DNA of 64,000 nt from Streptomyces gardneri (GCF_006539185.1 NZ_BJMN01000011.1:248001-312000); one strand, 5' to 3'. Counted from the stretch's first letter, positions 33,777 through 43,111 are shown. The notes: generated from the letters alone by a model not told the origin. Translations and numbers: made by a program.

Positions 33777-35003
33777 ATGGGAACGAGCAACAACGGCTTC
33801 TCCGACGCAGGGCTCCGCCGACTGCGCGAGGTGCTGGAACGGCACGTCGAGTCCAAGAAGATTCCCGGACTCGTCGCCCTGGTCAGCCGCGGCGGCCGGA
33901 CGCACGTCGAGGCGATCGGGACGATGCGTCACGACGGTGGCGCGCCGATGCGCCGGGACACGGTCTTCCGGATGGCGTCGACGTCCAAGCCGGTCACGAT
34001 GGCGGCGGCGATGGTCCTGCTCGACGACTGCCGGCTGCGGCTGGACGACCCGGTGGATCGGTGGCTGCCCGAACTCGCCGACCGGCAGGTGCTGAGGCGG
34101 CCCGACGGACCGCTGGACGACACCGTGCCGGCACAGCGGCCGATCACCGTACGGGACCTGCTGACCTCCACGTTCGGGCTCGGAACGGACTTCGAGTCGA
34201 TGGCTTCCCCGATCAGGGCCGCGACCTTCGAGCGGCTCGACTACAGCGTGGCATCCGGGCCGGCGCCCGAGCCGGACGAGTGGATGCGCCGCCTCGGCGA
34301 GCTGCCGCTGCAGTACCAGCCCGGAGTGCGGTGGCAGTACGACCTCAGCAACGAGGTGGTCGGCGTGCTCGTCTCCAGGGTCACGGGACAGTCGCTGGAG
34401 ACGTTCCTGCGCGAACGCGTCCTCGACCCGCTGGGGATGAAGGACACCGCCTTCCATGTGCCCGCCGACAAGATCGACCGGCTCCCGCCCCTGTACGGGC
34501 CCGACCCGCAGACCGGCGAGTTCGTCGTGTGGGACGAGGCAGCCGGGGGAAGGGCAAGCACGCCTCCCGTGTTCCAGGGCGCCGGCGGCGGGCTCGTCTC
34601 CACCGTCGACGACTACGACGCCTACTTCCGGATGCTGCTGAACCACGGGATGCACGGGACCGAACGGATCCTGTCCCGGGCCGCCGTGGAGCTGATGACC
34701 ACCAACCGCCTCTCGCCCGGGCAACTGGCCGCCCGCGAGGCCATGTTCGACAACATCGCCCACCTGTCGTCAGGCCAGGGTTCGCAGGGCGGCTGGGGCT
34801 TCGGGATGGCGGTGCGCACCTCTCGCGGCGACTACGCGCCCCTCGGCCAGTTCGGCTGGTTCGGCGGCACCGGCACCACCGCCTACGCGGACAGGACCAA
34901 CCAGCTCACCGGGGTCCTGCTCACCCAGGTCGGACTGTCCACCCCGGATTCCCCGCGGGTCATGAACGACTTCTGGACCACGCTCTACCAGGCCGTCGAC
35001 TGA
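33777..35003 (+). CDS. Serine hydrolase, class C beta-lactamase / esterase family
   Basis: A 408-residue penicillin-binding-protein-fold hydrolase without signal peptide. The SxxK motif is Ser68-Thr-Ser-Lys71 (MASTSKPVT), the Tyr motif is in WQYDLSNEVVG, and the third motif is GGTGT near FGWFGGTGTTAYAD. Lack of export suggests an esterase or amidase acting inside the cell rather than a true beta-lactamase. It is probably controlled by the divergent MerR regulator through the palindrome upstream. A perfect 19-base-pair terminator follows. Confidence 0.88.
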   Translation: MGTSNNGFSDAGLRRLREVLERHVESKKIPGLVALVSRGGRTHVEAIGTMRHDGGAPMRRDTVFRMASTSKPVTMAAAMVLLDDCRLRLDDPVDRWLPELADRQVLRRPDGPLDDTVPAQRPITVRDLLTSTFGLGTDFESMASPIRAATFERLDYSVASGPAPEPDEWMRRLGELPLQYQPGVRWQYDLSNEVVGVLVSRVTGQSLETFLRERVLDPLGMKDTAFHVPADKIDRLPPLYGPDPQTGEFVVWDEAAGGRASTPPVFQGAGGGLVSTVDDYDAYFRMLLNHGMHGTERILSRAAVELMTTNRLSPGQLAAREAMFDNIAHLSSGQGSQGGWGFGMAVRTSRGDYAPLGQFGWFGGTGTTAYADRTNQLTGVLLTQVGLSTPDSPRVMNDFWTTLYQAVD

Positions 35004-35106
35004 CGACGAGCAAGCATCACCATCCGAGCTGTGGCCCACCCAGGACCTCGCCGCCGATGCTCGCGGCGAGCTCCTGGGCTCTGGTCAGGCCAGTCGGCGG
35101 TCGGGT

Positions 35107-35150
35107 GCCCGGGCGTGTCCGTGAGTCGGCGCTCACGGACACGCCCGGGC
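35107..35150. terminator. Bidirectional terminator, 19-bp perfect stem
   Basis: Arms 35107-35125 and 35132-35150 are perfect complements with a 6-base loop. It lies between the convergent serine hydrolase (ends 35003) and EF-G paralogue (ends 35157) and can serve both. The remaining part of the gap (35004-35106) shows no gene. Confidence 0.92.
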
Positions 35151-35156
35151 CGGGCC

Positions 35157-37172
35157 TCAGCCCTGCGGGGCCGGGGCGTAACCCGCCGGGCGGGTGGTGA
35201 AGGTGCCGCGGCCCTGGGTGCGGCCGCGGAGGCGGGACGCGTAGCCGAAGAGTTCGGCCAGCGGGACCGTCGCCGACACCACCGCGGTACCGGAGCGGGT
35301 CGTCTGGTCCGTCACCCGGCCCCGGCGGGCCGCGAGGTCGCCGAGGACCGCGCCGACCGACTCCGCCGGGACGGTGACCGTGACCTCGGCCACCGGCTCC
35401 AGGAGCGTCATCGCGCTCGCGCGGAGCGCCTCGCGCAGGGCGAAGCGGCCCGCCGTGCGGAACGCCATCTCCGAGGAGTCCTTCGGATGCGTGGCGCCGT
35501 CCGTGAGCGTGACTCGGACACCCGTCACCGGGTGGCCGCCGAGGGGGCCCTCGACGAGGGCGTCCCGGCAGCCGGCCTCGACCGCGCGGACGTACTCCTG
35601 CGGTACGCGGCCGCCCGTGACCGACGAGGAGAAGGTGAACTCCCCGTCGACATCGGACCCGAGCGGTTCGACGTCGATGACGACATGGGCGAACTGGCCC
35701 GCGCCGCCGTCCTGTTTGACATGGCGGTACAGCAGGCCGGTGACACCCTTCGCCACCGTCTCCCGGTACGCGACCTGCGGACGGCCCACCGTCACCTCAA
35801 GGCCGCGGTCGCGCCGCAGCTTCTCCACCGCGACCTCCAGGTGCAGTTCGCCGAGGCCTGACAGCACGGTCTGGCCCGTCTCCGGGTCGGACCGCACGAC
35901 CAGCGACGGGTCCTCCTCGGAGAGCCGGGCGAGGGCCGTCGCCAGGCGGCCGGTGTCCGTGCTCCGGCGGGCCTCCACGGCGACCGAGACCACCGGGTCG
36001 GCGGTCGTCGGCGGTTCGAGGAGGACCGGCGCGTCCGGGGCGCAGAGCGTCGCGCCCGGCCGGGCCGTCTTCGGCCCGACGACGGCGACGATGTCCCCGG
36101 CGCGCGCCGAGTCCAGCTCCGTCGTCCGGTCGGCCTGGACGCGCAGGATGCGGGAGATCCGCTCGGTGCGGCCGGTGGTGGTGTCGAGCACGGTGTCCCC
36201 CTTCGTGATCGTGCCCGCGTAGACGCGGACGTAGGTCATACGGCCGGTGGCCGTCGCGCTCACCTTGAACGCGAGCGCGGTGAACGGCGCCGCCGGGTCC
36301 GCCGGCGTCTCGCCGCGTACCGGAGGCATGTCCGACGGAGCCGGGAGGTACGCGACGACGGCGTCGAGGAGCGGTTCGACGCCCCGGTTGCGGTAGGCCG
36401 AGCCGCAGAGCACGACCACGGCCTCGCCGCCGAGGGTCAGGTCCCGGAGCGCGCCCGTCAGCGTCCCCTCGGAGAGCGCGGACTCCGCGCAGAACTCCTC
36501 CAGGGCCGCGGGGTGCAGCTCCGCCACCGTCTCCTCCAGGCGTCGCCTGCGGTGCCGGGCCTCGTCCCGGAGCCCCTCCGGGACCGGCTCGTCGGTGTAC
36601 GTGTCGGCGCCGTCGGCCCACACGTACGCCCGCATCCGGACCAGGTCCACGACGCCGGTGAAGCCGTCCTCGCGCCCGATGGGGAGCTGGACGGGGAGCG
36701 GGACGGTGCCGAGGCGCGTACGGATCGACTCCACGGCGCCGTCGAGCTCCGCGCCCGCGCGGTCCAGCTTGTTGACGAACGCGATGCGCGGGACACCGTG
36801 CCGGTCCGCCTGCCGCCACACGGTCTCGCTCTGCGGCTCGACGCCCGCGACGGCGTCGAAGACGGCGACGGCGCCGTCGAGGACGCGCAGCGAACGCTCG
36901 ACCTCGTCGGAGAAGTCGACGTGCCCCGGGGTGTCGATCAGGTTGATCCGGTGGCCCGCCCAGTCGCAGCTGACGGCCGCGGCGAAGATCGTGATGCCCC
37001 GGTCCCGCTCCTGCGGGTCGAAGTCGGTGACGGTCGTGCCGTCGTGGACCTCGCCGCGCTTGTGGATGGCGCCGGTGAGGAACAGGATCCGCTCGGTGAC
37101 GGTGGTCTTGCCGGCGTCGACGTGGGCGAGGATGCCGAGGTTGCGGATGCTGGTGGTGAGGGGAGTACGCAC
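35157..37172 (-). CDS. Elongation factor G paralogue (FusB/EF-G-like GTPase)
   Basis: A 671-residue translational GTPase. G1 is AHVDAGKTT (about 16-24), then [19 protein letters not shown] and NKLDRAG. Domains II to V follow, with [16 protein letters not shown] and a C-terminal EF-G fold ([25 protein letters not shown]). At about 30 residues shorter than housekeeping EF-G it is a divergent second copy. It could be a backup translocase, a stress-specific factor, or a protector of ribosomes from antibiotics. The GTG at 37172 has GAAAGG nine bases upstream. A possible leader peptide lies 73 bases upstream. Confidence 0.9.
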   Translation of the reverse strand: MRTPLTTSIRNLGILAHVDAGKTTVTERILFLTGAIHKRGEVHDGTTVTDFDPQERDRGITIFAAAVSCDWAGHRINLIDTPGHVDFSDEVERSLRVLDGAVAVFDAVAGVEPQSETVWRQADRHGVPRIAFVNKLDRAGAELDGAVESIRTRLGTVPLPVQLPIGREDGFTGVVDLVRMRAYVWADGADTYTDEPVPEGLRDEARHRRRRLEETVAELHPAALEEFCAESALSEGTLTGALRDLTLGGEAVVVLCGSAYRNRGVEPLLDAVVAYLPAPSDMPPVRGETPADPAAPFTALAFKVSATATGRMTYVRVYAGTITKGDTVLDTTTGRTERISRILRVQADRTTELDSARAGDIVAVVGPKTARPGATLCAPDAPVLLEPPTTADPVVSVAVEARRSTDTGRLATALARLSEEDPSLVVRSDPETGQTVLSGLGELHLEVAVEKLRRDRGLEVTVGRPQVAYRETVAKGVTGLLYRHVKQDGGAGQFAHVVIDVEPLGSDVDGEFTFSSSVTGGRVPQEYVRAVEAGCRDALVEGPLGGHPVTGVRVTLTDGATHPKDSSEMAFRTAGRFALREALRASAMTLLEPVAEVTVTVPAESVGAVLGDLAARRGRVTDQTTRSGTAVVSATVPLAELFGYASRLRGRTQGRGTFTTRPAGYAPAPQG

Positions 37173-37244
37173 GGTCTCGTGCCTTTCGCTGCTGCGTGGA
37201 AACAGGGCAGCGCGATTCCCGGACGACCGGAAGGGATCAGGACG

Positions 37245-37367
37245 TCACGGGCGGCGATGGCGGGCGCGCAGCCGCCACCGCTCGGCCGAGGAGGCGAGGA
37301 TCACGTCGTACCGGGCACGGGAGGGCGACACGGCGACGGCGCCACGGCTGCTGCTGTTGCTGCGCAC
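37245..37367 (-). CDS. Possible 40-codon leader peptide upstream of the EF-G paralogue
   Basis: A GTG at 37367 with a strong purine ribosome site (GGGGGGAG, about 7 bases upstream) opens a 40-codon frame (MRSNSSSRGA...RARHRRP) ending 72 bases before the EF-G start. It is basic and Arg/Ser-rich. If translated, it could couple expression of the EF-G copy to ribosome stalling, as leaders of ribosomal-protection genes do. Codon use does not prove it. The 37173-37557 gap otherwise holds only the hairpin at 37506. Confidence 0.4.
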   Translation of the reverse strand: MRSNSSSRGAVAVSPSRARYDVILASSAERWRLRARHRRP

Positions 37368-37505
37368 GGTCGTCTCCCCCCTCGATCAGGTGCCGGTCGG
37401 CGCACCGAACGGCCCGCCGAGACGTGAGTGTAGGGAGAGCAACGGGCCGCGCGACAGCGGTTTTCCGCGATGCCGAGTCCGGCCCGGACGGAGGGGTGGG
37501 AGCGG

Positions 37506-37542
37506 CCCGGGTGCCGGCGACGGGCTGTCGCCGGCACCCGGG
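37506..37542. terminator. Orphan hairpin terminator, 16-bp perfect stem
   Basis: Arms 37506-37521 and 37527-37542 are perfect complements with a 5-base loop. No intact gene ends here: the EF-G gene and its leader run away from it leftward, and the AraC fragment begins just to the right. It looks like a terminator left from a gene that has been lost. Confidence 0.75.
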
Positions 37543-37557
37543 CGGGTCCGCCTCTGC

Positions 37558-37965
37558 GTGCGGTCAGTCCGACCTCGCCGTCAGAACCAGGAGCTCAGCA
37601 CGCTGACGATCGGCGAGACGCGGAGGAACGCCGACGACCCGCGGCTGGACATCCCCGCCATCGCCGCCGCGCACCACATATCCGTCAGCTATCTCCACCG
37701 TCTGTTCCAGCGGGAGGGCGGCGGAGCGACGGCCGCGAGCTTCCTCCAGCGGCAGCGACTCACGCGGGCGCGCCGGGACCTGGCCGACCCCCTGCATCAG
37801 GGGCTGCCCGTGCACCTCATCGCCGCCCGGCGCGGCTTCAGCCACGCGTCCGCGTTCAGCCGGGCGTTCCGCGACGCCTACGGCCTGCCGCCGGCGGCCT
37901 TCCGCCGGCAGTCTCTGGGCGGCCGGCACGCGGGGGGCGCCGAGGCGGCCGCCCCCGGCATGTGA
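37558..37965 (+). pseudogene. AraC-family regulator fragment (DNA-binding domain only)
   Basis: Only the C-terminal AraC helix-turn-helix domain is present: LDIPAIAAAHHISVSYLHRLFQREGG, the first HTH, and LPVHLIAARRGFSHASAFSRAFRDAYGLPP, the second. About 200 residues of an expected effector-binding N-terminus are missing, and no good start codon with ribosome site exists. The GTG at 37558 is the first in-frame candidate. It follows the orphan terminator by 15 bases. I read it as a decayed gene, though a free-standing short regulator is possible. Confidence 0.65.
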
Positions 37966-38029
37966 GCCGCGACGGCGTTCACCCGCACGGGGTTCCCGGC
38001 GATCTCCCCGGCCGTTCCGTCACACGCCC

Positions 38030-38446
38030 TCAGGCGGAGGCGTCGGCCGGCTGGAGGAGGTCCCAGCGGTTGCCGTAGAGGTCCACGAAGACGGCGACCG
38101 AGCCGTACGGCTCGTGGCGCGGCTCCTCCTTGAAGACGACCCCCGCCGCCGTCATCCGGGCGTGGTCGCGGGCGAAGTCCTCGGTGTGGAGGAAGAAGCC
38201 GACCCGGCCGCCCGTCTGGTTGCCGACCGAGGCCGCCTCGGATTCGTTCTTGGCGCGGGCCAGGAGCAGGCCGGCGTTGCCGAGGCCGCCGACGCCCGCC
38301 GCGCCGCGCGGACGGACGACGACCCAGCGACTGCCGTCGCCACGGTCGGTGTCCTCGACGAGGTCGAAGCCGAGGGCGTCGGTGAAGAAGGCGATGGCCT
38401 CGTCGTAATCACGGACGACGAGGGTGACGAGTGCGATGGACGGCAT
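38030..38446 (-). CDS. VOC-family (glyoxalase/bleomycin-resistance fold) protein
   Basis: A 138-residue vicinal oxygen chelate protein of two beta-alpha-beta-beta-beta repeats: IALVTLVVRDYDEAIAFFTDALGF at the N-terminus and VGFFLHTEDFARDHARMTAAGV plus VAVFVDLYGNRWDLL at the C-terminus. Candidate metal ligands are limited (a Glu before the last strand pair), so catalysis is uncertain. It resembles the small PhnB-like or lactoylglutathione-lyase-like members of unknown substrate. No partner gene is adjacent. Confidence 0.87.
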   Translation of the reverse strand: MPSIALVTLVVRDYDEAIAFFTDALGFDLVEDTDRGDGSRWVVVRPRGAAGVGGLGNAGLLLARAKNESEAASVGNQTGGRVGFFLHTEDFARDHARMTAAGVVFKEEPRHEPYGSVAVFVDLYGNRWDLLQPADASA

Positions 38447-38512
38447 TACCCCAACGTAATACGCGCAAGCGGTAGGAATCTACTCGCGTCAACCCGCGTC
38501 GTCGCAGGTACG

Positions 38513-38532
38513 ACCCTCGACGCATCGAGGGT
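38513..38532. promoter_or_regulatory. Small perfect hairpin between divergent genes
   Basis: ACCCTCGA (38513-38520) and TCGAGGGT (38525-38532) are complementary around CGCA. It sits in the 149-base region between the VOC protein and kinase start codons and may be an operator. Tandem GAGGG-type purine runs follow up to the kinase ribosome site. Confidence 0.4.
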
Positions 38533-38595
38533 GCCAACGAGGGGTCGGGGAGGGTCGGGCGAGGGTTCGGGGGAGGGGTGGCGAGGGGTGCGAGA

Positions 38596-39243
38596 ATGCC
38601 CGACATGGACGCGCAACAATTCGAGCGCCTCGCCGCACGCGCGCGTGCCCTCGCCGAGCCGGGGCCCGAACCGCGCCACCGGCGGATACTCGGCCTCGCG
38701 GGCGCGCCCGGGGCCGGGAAGTCCACGCTGGCCGCGCGGCTCGTCGCCCGCCTCGACGGGCTCGCCGTCCTCGTCCCGATGGACGGCTTCCACCTCGCGC
38801 AGGCCGAGCTGGAGCGTCTCGGCCGGGCCGGCCGCAAGGGCGCGCCCGACACCTTCGACGCCGCCGGGTACACCGCGCTCCTCACCCGGCTGCGCGCCCC
38901 CGAACCGGGCACCACCGTCTACGCCCCGGCCTTCGACCGCTCCCTCGAGGAGCCGATCGCCGGAGCGATAGCCGTCCCGCCCGAGGTCCCGCTCGTCGTC
39001 ACCGAGGGCAACTACCTCCTCCACGACGAGGGCGCCTGGGCCGCCGCCCTGACTCTCCTCGACGAGGTCTGGTACCTGGACCTGGACGACCGCCGCCGCG
39101 TACCCCGGCTCGTCGAGCGCCACGTCCGCTTCGGCAAGGACCGGGCCGGGGCCGAGCGCTGGGTCCACGACTCGGACGAGGTCAACGCCCGCCTGGTGGC
39201 CCGGAGTCGGGACCGTGCGCACCTGGTCGTCCGGATGAGTTAG
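38596..39243 (+). CDS. Nucleoside/nucleotide kinase family protein (uridine kinase/PanK fold)
   Basis: A 215-residue P-loop kinase. Walker A is GLAGAPGAGKST (about 33-44), then VPMDGFHLAQAELERLG for substrate binding, VVTEGNYLLHDEGAW for the Walker B-like strand, and RHVRFGKDRAGAERWVHDSDE for the lid. It belongs to the fructose-transport-like or FrcK/YggC group that phosphorylates a sugar or nucleoside. The exact substrate is unknown. GAGGGG lies 7 bases before the ATG at 38596. A GTG at 38578 is less likely. Confidence 0.86.
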   Translation: MPDMDAQQFERLAARARALAEPGPEPRHRRILGLAGAPGAGKSTLAARLVARLDGLAVLVPMDGFHLAQAELERLGRAGRKGAPDTFDAAGYTALLTRLRAPEPGTTVYAPAFDRSLEEPIAGAIAVPPEVPLVVTEGNYLLHDEGAWAAALTLLDEVWYLDLDDRRRVPRLVERHVRFGKDRAGAERWVHDSDEVNARLVARSRDRAHLVVRMS

Positions 39244-39265
39244 CGGAACAGTACGATCCCGTTCC

Positions 39266-39799
39266 ATGGTCATGAACTCGGGGCGGGACGGCAGGCAGGG
39301 CGACATACGGAGCACGGTCCACTTGGTGTACCGCCCGACCCGTGACGACATCCACACGGCCGTCCTGGTGCGTGAGCGCTGCCGGCGCCTCCATCTGGTC
39401 CGGTGGGGCCTCGCGGGGTTGCTGGCGGCCGTGGCCCTGCTGATCCTGGCCTCACCGACGAGTGCCCCGTCGTCGTCCCTGGCGCCCGCCGTCCTCGCCG
39501 TGCTGATCTGGTCGCTCCCCTACGCCCAGAGCCACCACGCGCTGAAAACGGTCTCGTGGCAGGGCGAGTACCGCGTGTCCGTGAGCGAGACGGGGGTCTC
39601 GGCCGAGAGCGAGCACGTGACGCTCCTCCAGCGCTGGTCGGTCTTCCGCGGCTACCGCGAGACCCGTGACCATGTGGTGCTGCTCAGCCGGGACCCGAAC
39701 ATCCTGCTCGTGGAGGTGCTGCCCAAGCGCGGGCTGCGCTCCCTGGAGGACACGGAGCGACTCCTCGACCTCGTCGGCCACCACCTGCCCCGCGTCTGA
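39266..39799 (+). CDS. YcxB-like membrane protein
   Basis: A 177-residue protein with two adjacent membrane segments (WGLAGLLAAVALLILA and LAPAVLAVLIWSLPYA, about 48-88) and a C-terminal soluble region with the YcxB pattern (EYRVSVSETGVSAESEHVTLLQRWSVFRGYRETRDHVVLL, LPKRGL). Both ends should face the cytoplasm. The family has no known function. It starts 22 bases after the kinase gene and may share its transcript. Confidence 0.8.
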   Translation: MVMNSGRDGRQGDIRSTVHLVYRPTRDDIHTAVLVRERCRRLHLVRWGLAGLLAAVALLILASPTSAPSSSLAPAVLAVLIWSLPYAQSHHALKTVSWQGEYRVSVSETGVSAESEHVTLLQRWSVFRGYRETRDHVVLLSRDPNILLVEVLPKRGLRSLEDTERLLDLVGHHLPRV

Positions 39800-39817
39800 G
39801 GCCTTCTCTGGCGGTGC

Positions 39818-40564
39818 TCAGAGCGTGGCGCCTGCCGCGTGCCGCACCGCCGCCGTCGCCAGGGCGCGGATCAGGGGGTGCGGGCGGCTGCCGTCGCCCG
39901 CGAGCTCCGGCTGGAAGAGGGTCGCCAGGAAGAAGGGGTGATCCGGGAGTTCCGCGATGCGGACCCCGCCCTCCTCGTCGGCGCCGGTGAACCGCAGGCC
40001 GTGGGCGCCCAGGGCGTCGAGGTGGCGGCTGTCCGGGCCGTAGTTGCAGTGGTAGCGCTCGGTGGTCCGCTCCGCGCCGAGGGCCTGCTCGGCGAGCGAA
40101 CCGGGAGTGACCCGGACGACGCCCTCGTGGCCGACGAGCGAGCAGGCGAGCGGCGCGATCAGCAGATCGCCGGCATCGGCCGCCGGGTCGTTCTCGGCGT
40201 GCGCCGCGCGGGACAGGCCGCAGACGTTCCGCGCGTACTCAAGCAGGGCGTGCTGGAAGCCGCCGCAGGTACCGAGGAAGGGGATGCCGTCCTCTCGGGC
40301 CGTACGGATCGCGGCCAGCGCCCCCGCCTCGCTCACGTACGGGCTTCCCGGCAGCACCCACACCGCGTCGAAGCCCCGCACGGCGCCGGGCGCCTCCGCG
40401 TCGCCCGTCGGGATCCAGTACGCGTCGAGCGCGAGCCCGTCCCGTTCGGCGAGGGCGTCGAGGAGGACGGGGATGCGGACATGGGACCTGACGTGCGGGG
40501 AGCGGTCGCCGACCAGGGCGATGCGGGGGACGGGGCGGGAGGTGTTCGTGTTCATGACGGCCAT
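39818..40564 (-). CDS. CTP synthase C-terminal-related class I glutamine amidotransferase
   Basis: A 248-residue protein of the family named after the CTP synthase glutaminase domain. The nucleophile elbow is FLGTCGGFQHALLEYAR with Cys100. The usual His-x-Glu motif near the C-terminus is FQPEL, with Gln where the catalytic His should be, so hydrolysis of glutamine may be impaired or carried out differently. I recall that this group includes selenoprotein members. The start at 40564 (MAVMNTN) has AGGGGG about 11 bases upstream. Longer starts lack support. Divergent from the TPR gene. Confidence 0.78.
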   Translation of the reverse strand: MAVMNTNTSRPVPRIALVGDRSPHVRSHVRIPVLLDALAERDGLALDAYWIPTGDAEAPGAVRGFDAVWVLPGSPYVSEAGALAAIRTAREDGIPFLGTCGGFQHALLEYARNVCGLSRAAHAENDPAADAGDLLIAPLACSLVGHEGVVRVTPGSLAEQALGAERTTERYHCNYGPDSRHLDALGAHGLRFTGADEEGGVRIAELPDHPFFLATLFQPELAGDGSRPHPLIRALATAAVRHAAGATL

Positions 40565-40651
40565 GCTGGTCGGCGCCCCCTGTTCACGTCCAACGATGAT
40601 TCCTGCACTCTCCATCACGAATACTTATGTCGCCGTCGATAGGGTGGCCGC

Positions 40652-41194
40652 ATGACGACTGATCACACGACGCAGCCGGAGCAGGAATGGGAGCGTCGGG
40701 TCGCCGCGCTCTGGGAGCGCATCGACGACCACGAGCCCGCCGACTTCCGCGCCGCCGTCGCCGCCCTCGCCGCCGAGCGGGCCGACGACGACCCCGCGGC
40801 CCTCTTCGAGCTGGGCGCCGCCCACGACTCCACCGGCCTGCCCGCGGAGGCCGTCCGCCTCTACGAGCGCGCCCTCGACCACGGGCTCACCGGGCTGCGC
40901 CGCCGCCGGGCCGTCGTCCAGCTCGCCAGCAGCCTCCGCAACCTCGGCCGGCCCGACCGCAGCGTCGAACTCCTCACCGCAGAGCGGGACATCCCCGCCG
41001 GCCGGCTCGACGCCGACGAGCTCGCGCTCTCCGGCGCCGTCGACGCCTTCCTGGCCCTCGCCCTCGCCGACACCGGCCGCGACCGCGAGGCCGCCGCCCT
41101 CGCCCTCGGCGCCCTCGCGCCCCTGCTGCCCCGCTACAACCGCTCGCTCGCCCACTACGCGCGCGCTCTCCTCACCGCCCCCGACGGCTCCTGA
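40652..41194 (+). CDS. Tetratricopeptide-repeat protein
   Basis: A 180-residue helical protein with TPR-like repeats: ALFELGAAHDSTGLPAEAVRLYERAL is a full repeat, followed by LRRRRAVVQLASSLRNLGRPDRSVELL and ALSGAVDAFLALALADTGRDREAAALAL. There is no signal peptide. It probably mediates protein contacts. The LysR gene begins 8 bases after its stop and may be co-expressed. Confidence 0.83.
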   Translation: MTTDHTTQPEQEWERRVAALWERIDDHEPADFRAAVAALAAERADDDPAALFELGAAHDSTGLPAEAVRLYERALDHGLTGLRRRRAVVQLASSLRNLGRPDRSVELLTAERDIPAGRLDADELALSGAVDAFLALALADTGRDREAAALALGALAPLLPRYNRSLAHYARALLTAPDGS

Positions 41195-41202
41195 GCGGCT
41201 TC

Positions 41203-42102
41203 GTGGACCCGCACCTCCTCCGTACGTACGTCACCGTCGCCCGGCTCGCCTCCTTCTCCGAGGCCGCCCGCGAGCTGGGCTACACCCAGTCGGCCGTCTC
41301 CCAGCACATCGCCGCCCTGGAGACCGACCTCGGGCTGCCGCTCCTCGGCCGGCGACCCGTCGCCCCCACCCCCGCCGGGCAGCGGCTCCTCGAACACGCC
41401 GGGGCGCTGCTCCTGCGCCTCGACGCGGCCCGCGCCGACCTCGGCCGGTTCGCCGTCGCGCCCCGCGCGACACTGAGCGTCGCCGCCTCCCCGCTCGCCC
41501 TGCATCCCCGTACCCTCGCCGCCCTGCCCGCCACCGGCGTCACCCTGCGCGGCCTGCCCCGCGAGCGGGTGCCCGAGGCCGTCGCCACCGGCGAGGCCGA
41601 CGCCGGGCTCGTCGACGGGATCGCCGCGCCCAGCGACCCGCTGCGGCTGCCCGACGTCGCGCCGCTCGCCGCGACCGGCGTCGCCGAGGAACCGCTCGCC
41701 GTCGTCCTGCCCGCCGACCATCCGCTCGCCGGACGCGCCGGGCTCCGGCTCGACGACCTCGTGGACGCCCGCTGGCTCGACGCGCCCGCCGCCGGCGTCC
41801 CCCTCGGCCAGCTCCGGGCCGTCCACGCCGGACCGGCAGGACGCGGCTTCCGTACGGCCCTGCGCTACGAGGGCACCGACACCCGCACCCTCGCGGCCCT
41901 CGCCGCCGCCGGGCACGGCCTCGCGCTCCTGCCGCTCCCCGTGGCCGCGGGCGTCCCCGGCGCCACCGCCGTCCCGCTGGTCGCGCCCCGGCTCGTCCAC
42001 CGCATCGAGCTCCTCCTCCCCGGTCTCGGCGGCGACGCACCCGGTGGACGCGGTGAACCCGCCGGGCCGGTGGCCGAGTTCACGCGACGGCTGGGGAGCT
42101 GA
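41203..42102 (+). CDS. LysR-family transcriptional regulator
   Basis: A 299-residue regulator. The winged helix-turn-helix spans about residues 1-65 (LRTYVTVARLASFSEAARELGYTQSAVSQHIAALE) and a type 2 periplasmic-binding-like effector domain covers about 85-290 (TLSVAASPLAL, LAVVLPADHPLAG, ALAAAGHGLALLPLP). The effector is unknown. The GTG at 41203 lacks a good ribosome site, so coupling to the TPR gene 8 bases upstream is plausible. No divergent target gene is present. Confidence 0.9.
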   Translation: MDPHLLRTYVTVARLASFSEAARELGYTQSAVSQHIAALETDLGLPLLGRRPVAPTPAGQRLLEHAGALLLRLDAARADLGRFAVAPRATLSVAASPLALHPRTLAALPATGVTLRGLPRERVPEAVATGEADAGLVDGIAAPSDPLRLPDVAPLAATGVAEEPLAVVLPADHPLAGRAGLRLDDLVDARWLDAPAAGVPLGQLRAVHAGPAGRGFRTALRYEGTDTRTLAALAAAGHGLALLPLPVAAGVPGATAVPLVAPRLVHRIELLLPGLGGDAPGGRGEPAGPVAEFTRRLGS

Positions 42103-42151
42103 CACCCGTACTCGCTACCCTGTGCGCAACGGCGACGGAAGGCGGGCTGAC

Positions 42152-43111
42152 GTGGGCTGGCTACGGCGAGGACCCAAGCGGGACGGCGAGGACGCGCCGA
42201 GGGATCCCGAGTTCGCGTACTTCTCGGAGCGGGAGGCCGCGCTCTTCCGCGGCCGGGTCCGCTCCACCTTCGCCGAGCTGGGCCTCGAGGTCTCCGTCTA
42301 CGCCGACCACGTCGTCGACGACAGGAAGCGGAGGTTCGGCCTCGGCAACCTCGCCGCCGTCTGCCACCAGGACCGCCGCGGCAGCCGCGTCTGGCCCGAG
42401 CTGATCCATCGTCATGTCGACCTGGTCGTCCGGGCGATGGAGGGTCCGTCCGCCCTGGAGACCCTCCCGCCCGAGCAGATCCGGGCCCAGCTCTACCCCC
42501 GGGTCGTCAGCGGCGACGGCATCGACGCCGGCGCCTTCGGCTACGCCAGGACCGTCGCCCCCGGGCTGTACGAGGTCCTCGCCCTCGACCTGCCGGAGAG
42601 CGTCATGATGCTCACCGACGAGGCCCTGGACCGGCTCGGCGACCACGCGCAGCTCCGCGACCGGGCGCTGCGCAATCTGCGCGGGCTGCCCGTGGAGGAG
42701 CACGAGACCGTCCGCGACGCCGACGGCATGTGCTTCGAGATCATCCTCGGCGACTCCTTCTACACCGCGAGCCGCGTCCTCGACCTGGACGGCGTGGCCC
42801 GGCGCGTCACCGGTCTGCCGCTCGGCGAGCACGGCGCGCTCGTCGCCATGCCCTTCCGCCACCAGCTCGCCTTCCACCCCATCCGCGACACCTCGATCAT
42901 CCCGGCGCTCGGCGCGATGGCCTCCTTCGCGGCCTCCGGGTACGAGGACACGCCGGGCGCCATCAGCCCGTACGTCTTCTGGTGGCGCGGTGGCACGCTC
43001 ACCCAGCTCAGCGAGCACGACGAGGAGCGCGGCGATCTGCGGATCGTCGTCGGCGACGACTTCCAGGAGCTCCTTGAGCGGCTCATCGCGCAGGGCCCGG
43101 ACCGCCGCTGA
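42152..43111 (+). CDS. Conserved protein of unknown function
   Basis: A 319-residue protein I do not recognise. It starts from a GTG (MGWLRRGPKRDGED) preceded by a GGAAGGCGGG purine stretch. It is soluble, without signal or membrane segments. Conserved-looking motifs are YFSEREAALFRGRVRSTFAELG, RRFGLGNLAAVCHQD, WPELIHRHVDLVVRAMEGP, LALDLPESVMML and SPYVFWWRGGTLTQLSEHD. The middle (FEIILGDSFYTASRVLDLDG) looks like a beta-rich domain. It lies between a LysR regulator and a peptidase on the same strand, with gaps of about 50 and 75 bases. Confidence 0.75.
   Translation: MGWLRRGPKRDGEDAPRDPEFAYFSEREAALFRGRVRSTFAELGLEVSVYADHVVDDRKRRFGLGNLAAVCHQDRRGSRVWPELIHRHVDLVVRAMEGPSALETLPPEQIRAQLYPRVVSGDGIDAGAFGYARTVAPGLYEVLALDLPESVMMLTDEALDRLGDHAQLRDRALRNLRGLPVEEHETVRDADGMCFEIILGDSFYTASRVLDLDGVARRVTGLPLGEHGALVAMPFRHQLAFHPIRDTSIIPALGAMASFAASGYEDTPGAISPYVFWWRGGTLTQLSEHDEERGDLRIVVGDDFQELLERLIAQGPDRR

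Noticed and set aside
33777..35003. Beta-lactamase conferring resistance
   Set aside because: No signal peptide is present, and the motifs fit the broad esterase/DD-peptidase group equally well.
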